Source of the DNA: Streptomyces nymphaeiformis
GTDB lineage: Bacteria; Actinomycetota; Actinomycetes; Streptomycetales; Streptomycetaceae
Assembly (NCBI RefSeq): GCF_014203895.1
Contig: NZ_JACHJY010000006.1
Coordinates: 372,001-436,000 of the forward strand
DNA: 64,000 bases
Direction: 5' to 3'
The notes below the pieces were generated by a model that was given only the letters and a program-made list of their open reading frames with translations, was not told where the DNA came from and did no database searches. This document shows, one piece after another, positions 25,075 through 33,921 of this stretch (position 1 is its first letter; each line of letters begins with the position of its first letter). The position numbers were made by a program, and so were the translations under genes.

Positions 25075-26529
25075 CTACGGCGCGCCCGTCACGTCCAGCC
25101 ACGCCCCCTTCAGGGCGTCCGCGACCTCCGTGGCCGTCACCGGCGCGCCGCCCGAGGACGCCCGTCGCGCGGCGAGCCCGTGCAGGTACGCCGCGCAGGA
25201 GGCCGCGTCGAAGGCCCGAAGCCCCGCCGCGAGGAGCGACCCCGCGAGCCCCGACAGGACGTCACCGCTCCCCGCCGTCGCCAGCCACGACGTCCCCGTC
25301 GGGTTCACCCGTACGGGACCCGCACCGCCCGCCCCGCACACCACCGTCGTCGAGCCCTTCAGGAGGACCGTCGCCCCGAAACGGCCCGCCAGTTCGCGCA
25401 CCGCCGCGAGGCGCCCGGCCTCGACCTCCTCCCGCGCGACGCCGAGCAGCGCCGCCGCCTCGCCGGCGTGCGGGGTGAGCAGGGTCGGCGCCGTACGGGA
25501 CCGCACGGCGTCCGGCGAGAGCCCCCGCAGACCGTCCGCGTCGACGAGCACGGGAACGTCCGAGGCGAGGACCTCCGCGACGGCGACCGCGGTGCCCGGG
25601 CCCTCACCGAGGCCCGGCCCGACGACCCAGGACTGGACGCGGCCGGCCTTGTCGGGGGGCCCGGGGTGCACCAGGGTCTCGGGGTGCGCGGCGATCACCG
25701 TGTCGCCGGCGTGGCCCACGTACCGCACGGCCCCCGCCCCGCCGCGCAGCGCGCCGGCGACGGCGAGCACGGCGGCCCCCGGATAACGCGCCGATCCGGC
25801 GAGGACCCCGACGACGCCCCGCCGGTACTTGTCGCTCTCGGCGCCCGGCACGGGCAGCAGCCACGCCAGGTCCTCGTGCTGGAGGGCCTCCAGGTCCGGC
25901 ACGCCCGGAAGGACGTCGCCGAGGCCGATGTCGACGAGGCGGAGGGCGCCCGCGTACTCCCGTGCCGGGTCGACGAGCAGGCCCGGCTTGTACGCCCCGA
26001 AGGTGATCGTCGCGTCGGCCCGCAGCGCCTCGCCGTGGACCTCGCCGGTGTCGGCGTCGACGCCGCTCGGCAGGTCGACGGCGACGACGACGGCGTCGGA
26101 GCCGCGCGCGGCGCGGGCGACGGGCACGGCGTCGGGGCGAAGACCGCCGCGGCCCCCGATGCCGGTGATGCCGTCGAGGACGAGGTCGGCGCCGGCGAGC
26201 ACGTCGTACGGATCGTCGACGACGCGCCCGCCGACGGCGCGCAGGGCGGCGAGGCCGCCCTCGTGCGCGCGCTCGCCGAGCAGCACGGCGGACACGCCCG
26301 CCCCGCGCCGGGCGAGCCGGGCGCCGGCGTACAGGGCGTCGCCGCCGTTGTCGCCGCTGCCGACGAGCAGGACGACCCGGGCGCCGTACACCCGCCCCTT
26401 CCCGAGCAGCGAACAACAGGCGGCGGCGAGTCCGGCGGCGGCGCGCTGCATGAGGGCCCCGTCGGGGAGGCGGGCCATGAGCTGGGCCTCGGCGGCCCGG
26501 ACGGTCTCCACGCGATAAGCGGTACGCAT
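25075..26529 (-). CDS. nnr: Bifunctional NAD(P)H-hydrate epimerase / ADP-dependent dehydratase
   Basis: A 484-residue fusion that repairs hydrated NAD(P)H. The N-terminal half (residues about 1-215) is the epimerase, with VGSGDNGGDALYAGARL as the nucleotide-binding loop and ITGIGGRGG. The C-terminal half is a ribokinase-like dehydratase, with VVGPGLGEGPG and the anion hole TSWLATAGSGDVLSGLAGS. It lies downstream of acpS after a gap of about 50 bp, on the same strand. Confidence 0.96.
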   Translation of the reverse strand: MRTAYRVETVRAAEAQLMARLPDGALMQRAAAGLAAACCSLLGKGRVYGARVVLLVGSGDNGGDALYAGARLARRGAGVSAVLLGERAHEGGLAALRAVGGRVVDDPYDVLAGADLVLDGITGIGGRGGLRPDAVPVARAARGSDAVVVAVDLPSGVDADTGEVHGEALRADATITFGAYKPGLLVDPAREYAGALRLVDIGLGDVLPGVPDLEALQHEDLAWLLPVPGAESDKYRRGVVGVLAGSARYPGAAVLAVAGALRGGAGAVRYVGHAGDTVIAAHPETLVHPGPPDKAGRVQSWVVGPGLGEGPGTAVAVAEVLASDVPVLVDADGLRGLSPDAVRSRTAPTLLTPHAGEAAALLGVAREEVEAGRLAAVRELAGRFGATVLLKGSTTVVCGAGGAGPVRVNPTGTSWLATAGSGDVLSGLAGSLLAAGLRAFDAASCAAYLHGLAARRASSGGAPVTATEVADALKGAWLDVTGAP

Positions 26530-26578
26530 GCGAGCAGTCTGCCGCCGCCCGCCCGTCGTCGCCTCCGCCGGACAGGCC

Positions 26579-26947
26579 CTAACCCTCCGCGATCACCACC
26601 GCCGACGCCACCCCCGCGTCGTGGCTCAGGGAGACGTGCCAGTGGCGGACGCCCAGTTCCGCCGCTCGGGCCGCCACCGTTCCGCGGACGCGGAGCCGCG
26701 GCTGGCCGCTGCCCTCGACGTACACCTCCGCGTCGGTCCAGTGGAGGCCGCCCGGCGCTCCGAGGGCCTTCGCGACGGCCTCCTTCGCGGCGAAGCGGAC
26801 GGCCAGGGACGCGGGCCCGCGCCGTTCGCCGCTCGGGAGGAGGATCTCCCGCTCGACGAAGAGGCGCTGCAGCAGTCCCGGTGTCCGTTCGATGGACGCG
26901 GCGAAGCGGTCGATCTCCGCCACGTCGATCCCCACCCCAATGATCAT
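26579..26947 (-). CDS. acpS: Holo-[acyl-carrier-protein] synthase
   Basis: A 122-residue phosphopantetheinyl transferase that activates the fatty-acid ACP. The Mg-binding Asp is in MIIGVGIDVAEIDRF and the second motif is RFAAKEAVAKALG. The ATG lies 8 nt past the glmS stop with a purine-rich GGAGTGAGTGGG leader, so it is read with glmS. Confidence 0.96.
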   Translation of the reverse strand: MIIGVGIDVAEIDRFAASIERTPGLLQRLFVEREILLPSGERRGPASLAVRFAAKEAVAKALGAPGGLHWTDAEVYVEGSGQPRLRVRGTVAARAAELGVRHWHVSLSHDAGVASAVVIAEG

Positions 26948-26954
26948 TTCCCAC

Positions 26955-28802
26955 TCACTCCACGGTCACGGATTTGGCCAGGTTGCGCGGCTGGTCGACC
27001 TCGTTGCCCCGCGCGGTGGCGAGCTCGCAGGCGAAGACCTGGAGCGGCACGGTGGCGACCAGCGGCTGGAGCAGCGTAGGCGTGGCGGGGATGCGGACGA
27101 GGTGGTCGGCGTACGGGACGACGGCGTCGTCGCCCTCCTCGGCGATGACGATGGTCCGCGCCCCGCGGGCCCGGATCTCCTGGATGTTGGAGACGATCTT
27201 GTCGTGGAGGACGGAACGACCCCGCGGCGAGGGCACGACCACCACCACCGGCAGGTCCTCCTCGACGAGCGCGATCGGCCCGTGCTTGAGCTCGCCCGCC
27301 GCGAAGCCCTCCGCGTGCATGTACGCGAGCTCCTTGAGCTTCAGGGCGCCCTCCAGGGCCACCGGGTAGCCAACGTGACGGCCGAGGAAGAGGACCGTGT
27401 CCTTGTCGGCGAGGGACCGGGCGAGCGCCCGCACGGGCTCCATGGTCTCCAGGACGCGCTCGACGTCGTCGCCGATCCGGGCGAGGTCGCGGACGACGGC
27501 GTGGATCTCGTCGCCCCACTGGGTGCCGCGCACCTGGCCGAGGTAGAGGGCGAGCAGGTAGCAGGCGACGAGCTGGGTCAGGAAGGCCTTCGTCGAGGCG
27601 ACGGCGACCTCGGGCCCCGCGTGCGTGTAGAGCACCGCGTCCGACTCGCGCGGGATCGTCGAGCCGTTGGTGTTGCAGACGGCGAGGACCTTCGCGCCCT
27701 GCTCCCGCGCGTGCCGGAGCGCCATCAGCGTGTCCATGGTCTCGCCGGACTGGGAGATCGCGATGACCAGGGTGCGCTGGTCGAGGATCGGGTCGCGGTA
27801 GCGGAACTCGCTGGCGAGCTCGACCTCGCAGGGGATCCGGGTCCAGTGCTCGATGGCGTACTTGGCGATGAGCCCGGCGTGGAAGGCGGTGCCGCAGGCG
27901 ACGATGACGACCTTGTCGGCCTCGCGGAGCACGGCGCCGGGGATGCGCACCTCGTCGAGGGTGAGCCGGCCGGCGCCGTCGATCCGCCCGAGGAGGGTGT
28001 CGGCGACGGCCTTGGGCTGCTCGGCGATCTCCTTGAGCATGAAGGAGGCGTAGCCGCCCTTCTCGGCGGCGGAGGCGTCCCAGTCGACGTGGTAGGCGCG
28101 GACGTCGGCGGGCGCGCCGTCGAAGTCGGTGACGGTGACGCCGTCCCTGGTCAGCTCGACGACCTGGTCCTGGCCGAGCTCGATGGCGGACCGGGTGTGG
28201 GCGATGAACGCGGACACGTCGGAGGCGAGGAAGTTCTCGCCCTCCCCCACGCCGACGACCAGCGGCGAGTTCCGGCGGGCGCCGACGACGACGTCGGGCT
28301 GGTCGGCGTGGACGGCGACGAGGGTGAAGGCGCCGTCGAGGCGGCGGCAGACGAGCCGCATGGCCTCGGCCAGATCGCCGACGGACGAGAACTCCTCGGC
28401 GAGGAGGTGGGCGACGGTCTCGGTGTCGGTCTCGGAGAGCAGCGTGTGGCCGCGCTCGGCGAGTTCCTCCCGGAGGGCGGCGAAGTTCTCGATGATGCCG
28501 TTGTGGACGACGGCGACGCGCCCGGCGTTGTCGAGGTGCGGGTGCGCGTTGGCGTCGGTGGGGCCGCCGTGGGTGGCCCAGCGGGTGTGCCCGATGCCGA
28601 CGGAGCCGCCGGGCAGCGGCCGGTCGACGAGCTCCTTCTCCAGGTTGACGAGCTTGCCCGCCTTCTTGGCGGCGGCGAGCCCGCCGTCCGCGAGCACGGC
28701 GACGCCGGCGGAGTCGTACCCCCGGTACTCCAGCCGCTTCAGCCCCGCGACGACCACATCAAGCGCCGACTGCCCGCCGACGTACCCCACGATTCCGCAC
28801 AT
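26955..28802 (-). CDS. glmS: Glutamine--fructose-6-phosphate aminotransferase (isomerising)
   Basis: A 615-residue enzyme making glucosamine-6-phosphate, the entry to UDP-GlcNAc and cell wall. The N-terminal nucleophile Cys2 is in MCGIVGYVGG. The glutaminase domain runs to about residue 240, followed by two SIS sugar-isomerase domains (AISQSGETMDTL at about residue 357). The C-terminus LAKSVTVE is canonical. No glmS ribozyme was seen in the 154 bp upstream, as expected outside Firmicutes. It is divergent from coaA. Confidence 0.98.
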   Translation of the reverse strand: MCGIVGYVGGQSALDVVVAGLKRLEYRGYDSAGVAVLADGGLAAAKKAGKLVNLEKELVDRPLPGGSVGIGHTRWATHGGPTDANAHPHLDNAGRVAVVHNGIIENFAALREELAERGHTLLSETDTETVAHLLAEEFSSVGDLAEAMRLVCRRLDGAFTLVAVHADQPDVVVGARRNSPLVVGVGEGENFLASDVSAFIAHTRSAIELGQDQVVELTRDGVTVTDFDGAPADVRAYHVDWDASAAEKGGYASFMLKEIAEQPKAVADTLLGRIDGAGRLTLDEVRIPGAVLREADKVVIVACGTAFHAGLIAKYAIEHWTRIPCEVELASEFRYRDPILDQRTLVIAISQSGETMDTLMALRHAREQGAKVLAVCNTNGSTIPRESDAVLYTHAGPEVAVASTKAFLTQLVACYLLALYLGQVRGTQWGDEIHAVVRDLARIGDDVERVLETMEPVRALARSLADKDTVLFLGRHVGYPVALEGALKLKELAYMHAEGFAAGELKHGPIALVEEDLPVVVVVPSPRGRSVLHDKIVSNIQEIRARGARTIVIAEEGDDAVVPYADHLVRIPATPTLLQPLVATVPLQVFACELATARGNEVDQPRNLAKSVTVE

Positions 28803-28956
28803 GACGGCAGGCTACGCCGGAACCCCTTCCACCGGCCGGAGTCGACGCGGGGCGCGCGTCGGCGGCTCCGCCGGGTCCCACCCCGCCGGGCGGCGGTTCG
28901 CGTCACGTGACCGACCCCACGACCCACGGACGTCTCCGACCCCCGACAATGGCGGG

Positions 28957-30012
28957 GTGATCACTTCGCCGCCACGAAGCTCCGACGGAGACGGCCCCCG
29001 CAACGGCGCCGGGACCGGAGAGGGCACCGGACAGGGGAGCCCCCGCAACGGGACGGGGCACCGCCGGCCGTCCGAGGCGACCCCGTACGTCGACCTCACC
29101 CGCGCCGAGTGGAGCGCCCTGCGCGACAAGACGCCGCTCCCGCTGACCGCCGACGAGGTCGAGCGGCTCCGCGGCCTCGGGGACGTCATCGACCTCGACG
29201 AGGTGCGGGACATCTACCTCCCGCTGTCCCGGCTGCTGAACCTGTACGTGCAGGCCACCAGCGGTCTGCGCGGCGCGCTGAACACCTTCCTCGGCGAGAG
29301 CGCCGAGCAGCGCGGCACCCCGTTCGTCATAGGGGTCGCCGGCTCGGTGGCCGTCGGCAAGTCGACGGTCTCCCGACTGCTCCAGGCGCTCCTGGCCCGC
29401 TGGCCGGAGCACCCGCGGGTGGAGCTGGTGACGACGGACGCCTTCCTCTACCCGATGGAGGAGCTGAAGGCGCGCGGTCTGATGTCCCGCAAGGGTTTCC
29501 CCGAGTCGTACGACCGCCGGGCCCTGACCCGCTTCGTCGCGGACGTCAAGGCGGGCAAGGACGAGGTCTCGGCGCCGGTCTACTCGCACCTGATCTACGA
29601 CCGGGTGCCCGGCGAGCGGCTCGTCGTGCGCCGCCCGGACATCCTCATCGTGGAGGGTCTCAACGTCCTCCAGCCGGCCCTGCCCGGCAAGGACGGCCGC
29701 ACCCGCGTCGGTCTCGCCGACTACTTCGACTTCTCGGTGTACGTGGACGCCCGGCCGGAGGACATCGAGCGCTGGTACCTGAACCGCTTCCGGAAGCTGC
29801 GCGACACCGCGTTCCAGGACCCGTCCTCGTACTTCCGGCGCTGGACGCAGGTCTCCGAGGACGAGGCCTTCGACTACGCCCGCACGATGTGGCGGACCAT
29901 CAACAAGGTCAACCTCCTGGAGAACGTGGCCCCGACGCGCGGCCGGGCGACCCTCGTCGTCCGCAAGGGCTCCGACCACAAGGTGCAGCGTCTGAGCCTC
30001 CGGAAGCTCTGA
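28957..30012 (+). CDS. coaA: Pantothenate kinase, type I
   Basis: A 351-residue kinase catalysing the first step of coenzyme A synthesis. The P-loop GVAGSVAVGKSTVSRLLQ is at about residue 127, and TDAFLYPMEEL and LIVEGLNVLQP follow. The GTG at 28957 gives a Gly/Ser/Asn-rich extension of about 45 residues before the conserved TPYVDLTRAEW, as in other Streptomyces CoaA. It is divergent from glmS across a short GC-rich gap. Confidence 0.96.
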   Translation: MITSPPRSSDGDGPRNGAGTGEGTGQGSPRNGTGHRRPSEATPYVDLTRAEWSALRDKTPLPLTADEVERLRGLGDVIDLDEVRDIYLPLSRLLNLYVQATSGLRGALNTFLGESAEQRGTPFVIGVAGSVAVGKSTVSRLLQALLARWPEHPRVELVTTDAFLYPMEELKARGLMSRKGFPESYDRRALTRFVADVKAGKDEVSAPVYSHLIYDRVPGERLVVRRPDILIVEGLNVLQPALPGKDGRTRVGLADYFDFSVYVDARPEDIERWYLNRFRKLRDTAFQDPSSYFRRWTQVSEDEAFDYARTMWRTINKVNLLENVAPTRGRATLVVRKGSDHKVQRLSLRKL

Positions 30013-30030
30013 GCTCCGTACGCTCTCCCC

Positions 30031-30978
30031 ATGCTGCATCTGAGGCTGATCGTCCCGCCCGACCGCACCACCTCTGCGGTGCGGCTGATCGATTCGACGG
30101 TCGGCACCGCCCACGTGGTGGTGCTGTCCGGCGCGGCCCGGAGCCCCTCGGGCGACGTGGTGATGTGCGACGTGGCCCGCGAGGCGGGCGACGAACTGCT
30201 GCACGGGCTGCGGGAGCTGAGGATCGACCAGGACGGCTCGATCGCCGTCGAGAACATCGACCTGTCGCTGTCGACGCGGGCGGACGCGGCCGAGCTGGAG
30301 GCCCCGGGCGAGCCGGCGGACGCGGTGATCTGGGAGCAGCTGGCGGGGGCGACGCACGAGGAGTCGACGCTCTCGATCACGTACAGCGCGTTCATGATCC
30401 TGGCGACGATGATCGCGGCCTGCGGTGTCGTCCTGGACAACGCGATCCTGATCGTGGGCGCGATGGCGGTCGGTCCGGAGTTCGGCCCGCTGGCCGGTGT
30501 CTGCACGGCGGTCGTGCAGCGCCGTCCGAAGCTGGCGGCGCGCTCGCTGATGGCGCTGTTCGTCGGCTTCACGGCGGCGATGATCGCGACGACGGTGTTC
30601 AGCCTGGGGATGGACGCGCTCGGCCTGTTCAGCAAGGCGCAGCTGGACGCGGACCGTCCCAACACCAGCTTCATCTGGCAGCCGGACCCGTTCTCCTTCG
30701 TCGTGGCGCTGCTCGCGGGCATCGCGGGCACCCTGTCCCTGACCTCGGCCAAGTCGGGGGCCCTGGTGGGCGTGGCGATCTCGGTGACGACGGTCCCGGC
30801 GGGCGCGAACGCGGCGGTGGCGCTCAGCTACGGCGACCTCAGCCAGATGTGGGGCTCGGTCGCGCAGCTCACGCTCAACCTCTTCGGCATCATGCTGGCC
30901 GGGACGCTCACCCTGTACGGGCAGAAGATGCTGTGGCGGACCCAGCGCGGCCGCTGGCGCCGCGCGCCGAAGGTCTGA
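30031..30978 (+). CDS. DUF389-family integral membrane protein
   Basis: A 315-residue protein. The N-terminal part of about 95 residues is soluble and ferredoxin-like (MLHLRLIVPPDRTTSAVRLI). It is followed by about six membrane helices from residue 115 on, including the family signature DNAILIVGAMAVGPEFGPL at about 140-158. DUF389 proteins are uncharacterised membrane proteins. It begins 18 nt after coaA and probably shares its transcript, ending at a strong terminator. Confidence 0.9.
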   Translation: MLHLRLIVPPDRTTSAVRLIDSTVGTAHVVVLSGAARSPSGDVVMCDVAREAGDELLHGLRELRIDQDGSIAVENIDLSLSTRADAAELEAPGEPADAVIWEQLAGATHEESTLSITYSAFMILATMIAACGVVLDNAILIVGAMAVGPEFGPLAGVCTAVVQRRPKLAARSLMALFVGFTAAMIATTVFSLGMDALGLFSKAQLDADRPNTSFIWQPDPFSFVVALLAGIAGTLSLTSAKSGALVGVAISVTTVPAGANAAVALSYGDLSQMWGSVAQLTLNLFGIMLAGTLTLYGQKMLWRTQRGRWRRAPKV

Positions 30979-30986
30979 GAACGGAG

Positions 30987-31016
30987 GAGGGCCCCCGCCA
31001 CACGGCGGGGGCCCTC
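30987..31016. terminator. Bidirectional terminator between the DUF389 gene and glmM
   Basis: A perfect 13-bp stem (GAGGGCCCCCGCC and its complement) with an ACAC loop begins 8 nt after the DUF389 stop. It serves the converging coaA-DUF389 and glmM transcripts. Confidence 0.9.
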
Positions 31017-31044
31017 ACTTCTGCATGACGGTGCCTCAGAAAGC

Positions 31045-32403
31045 CTAGCCCAGAGCGGACTTCACGACGTCCGCGAGGCGCTGCGCGACCGCGCGGGCCT
31101 GCTCGATGTCGGCGGCCTCGACCATGACGCGGACCAGCGGCTCGGTGCCGGAGGGGCGCAGCAGGACGCGGCCCGTGGAGCCGAGCTCGCGCTCGGCGTC
31201 GGTGACGGCCGCGGCGAGCTCGCCGGAGGTGTTCACCCGGGACTTGTCGACGTCCTTGACGTTGATGAGGATCTGCGGCAGCCGCTCCATGACGCCGGCG
31301 AGGTCCGCGAGCGACGTGCCGGTGGCGGCGACGCGGGCGGCCAGCATCAGGCCGGTGAGGGTGCCGTCGCCGGTGGTGGCGTGGTCGAGCACGATGACGT
31401 GGCCCGACTGCTCGCCGCCGAGGGCGTAGCCGTTCTCCTTCATGGACTCCAGGACGTAGCGGTCGCCGACCGCGGTCTGGACGAGGTTCAGGCCCGCGCC
31501 CTCCATGGCGAGCTTGAAGCCCAGGTTGGACATGACGGTCGCGACGACCGTGTCGCCGCGCAGGGTGCCGGCCTCGCGCATGGCGAGGGCGAGCACGGCG
31601 AGGATCTGGTCGCCGTCGACCTCGTTGCCGGAGGCGTCCACGGCGAGGCAGCGGTCGGCGTCGCCGTCGTGGGCGATGCCCAGGTCGGCGCCGTGCTCGA
31701 CGACGGCGGCCTTGAGCAGGTCCAGGTGGGTGGAGCCGCAGCCGTCGTTGATGTTGAGGCCGTCGGGCTCGGCACCGATGGTGACGACCTGCGCGCCGGC
31801 GCGGGAGAAGGCCTCGGGCGAGACGCGGGAGGCGGCGCCGTGGGCCTCGTCGAGGACGATCTTCAGGCCGTCGAGGCGGTTCGGGAGGACGGACATGAGG
31901 TGCGAGACGTACGTCTCGAAGCCCTCGCCGAAGTCGCGCACACGGCCGACGCCGGCACCGGTCGGGCGCTCCCACGGGGCGCCGGTGCGGTGCTCCTCGT
32001 ACACGGCCTCGATCTTGTCCTCGAGGTCGTCGGCGAGCTTGTGGCCGCCGCGGGCGAAGAACTTGATGCCGTTGTCGGGCATGGCGTTGTGGCTGGCGGA
32101 GAGCATCACGCCGAGGTCGGCGCCGAGGACGCCGGTGAGGTGGGCCACGGCCGGGGTGGGCAGGACGCCGACGCGCAGCACGTCGACGCCGGCGCTGGCG
32201 AGGCCCGCGACGACGGCCGCTTCGAGGAACTCTCCGGAGGCGCGCGGGTCCCGCCCGACCACGGCGGTCGGCCGGTGGCCCTCGAAGGTGCCCGCCTCGG
32301 CGAGCACGTGCGCGGCCGCGACGGACAGGCCGAGCGCGAGCTCCGCCGTCAGGTCCGCGTTGGCGACGCCGCGTACGCCGTCCGTGCCGAAGAGTCGTCC
32401 CAC
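31045..32403 (-). CDS. glmM: Phosphoglucosamine mutase
   Basis: A 452-residue mutase converting glucosamine-6-P to glucosamine-1-P, the step after GlmS. The active-site serine loop is MLSASHNAMPDNG at about residues 100-112, the metal loop is AHDGDADRC, and the C-terminal phosphate-binding RPSGTEPLVRVMVE is intact. The GTG start at 32403 follows GGAGGACAGCT; a longer in-frame start lacks such a site. It lies downstream of rplM-rpsI behind their terminator, so it probably has its own promoter in the A/T-rich gap. Confidence 0.98.
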   Translation of the reverse strand: MGRLFGTDGVRGVANADLTAELALGLSVAAAHVLAEAGTFEGHRPTAVVGRDPRASGEFLEAAVVAGLASAGVDVLRVGVLPTPAVAHLTGVLGADLGVMLSASHNAMPDNGIKFFARGGHKLADDLEDKIEAVYEEHRTGAPWERPTGAGVGRVRDFGEGFETYVSHLMSVLPNRLDGLKIVLDEAHGAASRVSPEAFSRAGAQVVTIGAEPDGLNINDGCGSTHLDLLKAAVVEHGADLGIAHDGDADRCLAVDASGNEVDGDQILAVLALAMREAGTLRGDTVVATVMSNLGFKLAMEGAGLNLVQTAVGDRYVLESMKENGYALGGEQSGHVIVLDHATTGDGTLTGLMLAARVAATGTSLADLAGVMERLPQILINVKDVDKSRVNTSGELAAAVTDAERELGSTGRVLLRPSGTEPLVRVMVEAADIEQARAVAQRLADVVKSALG

Positions 32404-32449
32404 AGCTGTCCTCCGAAAATATGTGCCCAAGGTTTTGAAAGAGGTTATG

Positions 32450-32496
32450 AAAAAACGTACGCCCCGACGGCACGGGCAGTGCCGCCGGGGCGTACG
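32450..32496 (-). terminator. Intrinsic terminator of rplM-rpsI
   Basis: An 18-bp stem with one mismatch (CGTACGCCCCG arms, GGGCA-type loop) is followed on the minus strand by TTTTTT. It is the most classical Rho-independent terminator in the window and separates the ribosomal pair from glmM. Confidence 0.93.
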
Positions 32497-32516
32497 AAAG
32501 CAGCGAGCAGGCGTGA

Positions 32517-33029
32517 TTAGCGCTTGCTGTACTGCGGAGCCTTGCGGGCCTTCTTGAGACCGGCCTTCTTCCGCTCGACCGCACGGTCGTCACGGGAGAG
32601 GAAGCCGGCCTTCTTCAGCGCCGGGCGGTTGTTCTCGACGTCCGCCTCGTTCAGCGCACGGGCCACGCCGAGGCGCAGGGCGCCGGCCTGGCCGGAGACA
32701 CCGCCACCCGCGATGCGGGCGATGACGTCGTAGCGGTTGTCGAGCTCGAGCACCTTGAAGGGCTCGTTGACTTCCTGCTGGTGCACCTTGTTGGGGAAGT
32801 AGTCCTCAAGGGTGCGACCGTTGATCTTCCACTTGCCGGTGCCCGGAACGATCCGGACGCGGGCGATGGCGTTCTTGCGACGGCCCAGGCCGGCGGCCGG
32901 CTGCGGGTCGCCGAAGCGGGAGGCGAGCGACTCGGAGGTGTACTCACCCTCGACGAGCTCGGTCTCGGTGGTGTACTCCTCGACGCCCTCGAACTCGTCG
33001 ACGGGGATCTCGGGGGTGGTCTCGGCCAC
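32517..33029 (-). CDS. rpsI: 30S ribosomal protein S9
   Basis: A 170-residue S9. An acidic N-terminal extension of about 45 residues (VAETTPEIPVDEFEG) precedes the S9 core at GRRKNAIARVRIVPGTG, and the protein ends KARKAPQYSKR, whose C-terminal Arg reaches the P site. The GTG start at 33029 has TGAGGAG upstream. It is the second gene of the rplM-rpsI operon, 44 nt after rplM. Confidence 0.98.
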   Translation of the reverse strand: MAETTPEIPVDEFEGVEEYTTETELVEGEYTSESLASRFGDPQPAAGLGRRKNAIARVRIVPGTGKWKINGRTLEDYFPNKVHQQEVNEPFKVLELDNRYDVIARIAGGGVSGQAGALRLGVARALNEADVENNRPALKKAGFLSRDDRAVERKKAGLKKARKAPQYSKR

Positions 33030-33073
33030 GATGCTCCTCAGATTTCTTTCGTTCTTAGGGGGTGTGGCCGGAA

Positions 33074-33517
33074 TTACTGCGCGACCTGGGTGATCTCGAA
33101 CGGAACCGGCTGCTGGGCAGCGTGCGGGTGGTTCTCGCCCGCGTAGACCTTCAGCTTCGAGAGCATCTGACGGCCCAGGGAGTTCTTGGGGATCATGCCC
33201 TTGATGGCCTTCTCGACGGCCTTCTCGGGGTTCTTGTCGAGCAGCTCGTCGTAACGGACGGAGCGCAGACCACCCGGGAAGCCAGAGTGGCGGTAGGCCA
33301 TCTTCTGGGTCTTCTTGTTGCCGGACAGGTGAACCTTGTCGGCGTTGATGATGATGACGAAGTCGCCCATGTCCATGTGGGGGGCGTAGACCGGCTTGTG
33401 CTTGCCTCGCAGGAGGTTCGCAGCCGTCGTCGCCAGACGACCCAGGACGATGTCCTGCGCGTCGATGATGTGCCACTGGCGAGTGACATCGCCAGGCTTG
33501 GGGCTGTACGTACGCAC
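33074..33517 (-). CDS. rplM: 50S ribosomal protein L13
   Basis: A 147-residue L13, MRTYSPKPGDVTRQWHIIDA through GENHPHAAQQPVPFEI. It has a GTG start. It is an early assembly protein of the large subunit and is operonic with rpsI. A 376-bp region without a gene lies upstream. Confidence 0.98.
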   Translation of the reverse strand: MRTYSPKPGDVTRQWHIIDAQDIVLGRLATTAANLLRGKHKPVYAPHMDMGDFVIIINADKVHLSGNKKTQKMAYRHSGFPGGLRSVRYDELLDKNPEKAVEKAIKGMIPKNSLGRQMLSKLKVYAGENHPHAAQQPVPFEITQVAQ

Positions 33518-33893
33518 TTCGTAGCCTTCGCTTCTTCAGTGGATGGAGTCCAGACACACCTGAAGCGATCATGCAGCTGGGGCCTGCACTGCCGGGTCAC
33601 CGCCCGTATGCGAGCCACTGGTAACTGCTCCAGGGAACCTGCGTAAGGGCCCTTCGCACGAGAACGACGAAGCCAATACGCATAACAAACGGCAACAGTA
33701 CCCGCGCCACCCCCGACGGGTCAAAACGCCGCGAGACCCCAGGTCACCGCACCCGCTCGACCCGCCGCTCGACCTCTCCCCCACGCCGCGCTCGCACGGC
33801 TCGGCCCCAAGGGGCCTCCCCGGCGTCGCCCGGCTGCGCCGGACTCCGTCCGTCGGCCGTGGCCCGAGGTCGAGTTCCGCCGACCGCCCCAGG
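33518..33893. other. Gene-free region upstream of rplM
   Basis: This 376-bp gap must hold the minus-strand rplM-rpsI promoter. A near-palindrome (TGCGAAGGG next to CCCTTACGCA on the minus strand, about 33642-33662) lies roughly 130-140 bp upstream of rplM. The distal part, from 33737, is the insert and duplicated ABC-F gene end described separately. No convincing -10/-35 pair could be fixed by eye. Confidence 0.6.
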
Positions 33894-33921
33894 TCACCGC
33901 GCCCGCTCGACCCGCCGCTCG
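33737..33921. repeat. Duplicated 3' end of the ABC-F gene flanking a 115-bp insert
   Basis: The 35 bp at 33887-33921 hold the last codons and stop of the ABC-F gene. They recur at 33737-33771 with one change. The 115-bp insert between them contains a GGCCCC-AA-GGGGCC hairpin and the core CTGCGCCGGACTCCGTCCG. The same core lies in the insert at 40926-41020, which follows map in the same orientation. Confidence 0.85.

Noticed and set aside
28803..28956. Possible glmS ribozyme or riboswitch upstream of glmS
   Set aside because: The gap is short and GC-rich with no recognisable ribozyme core, and the glmS ribozyme is a Firmicutes feature.
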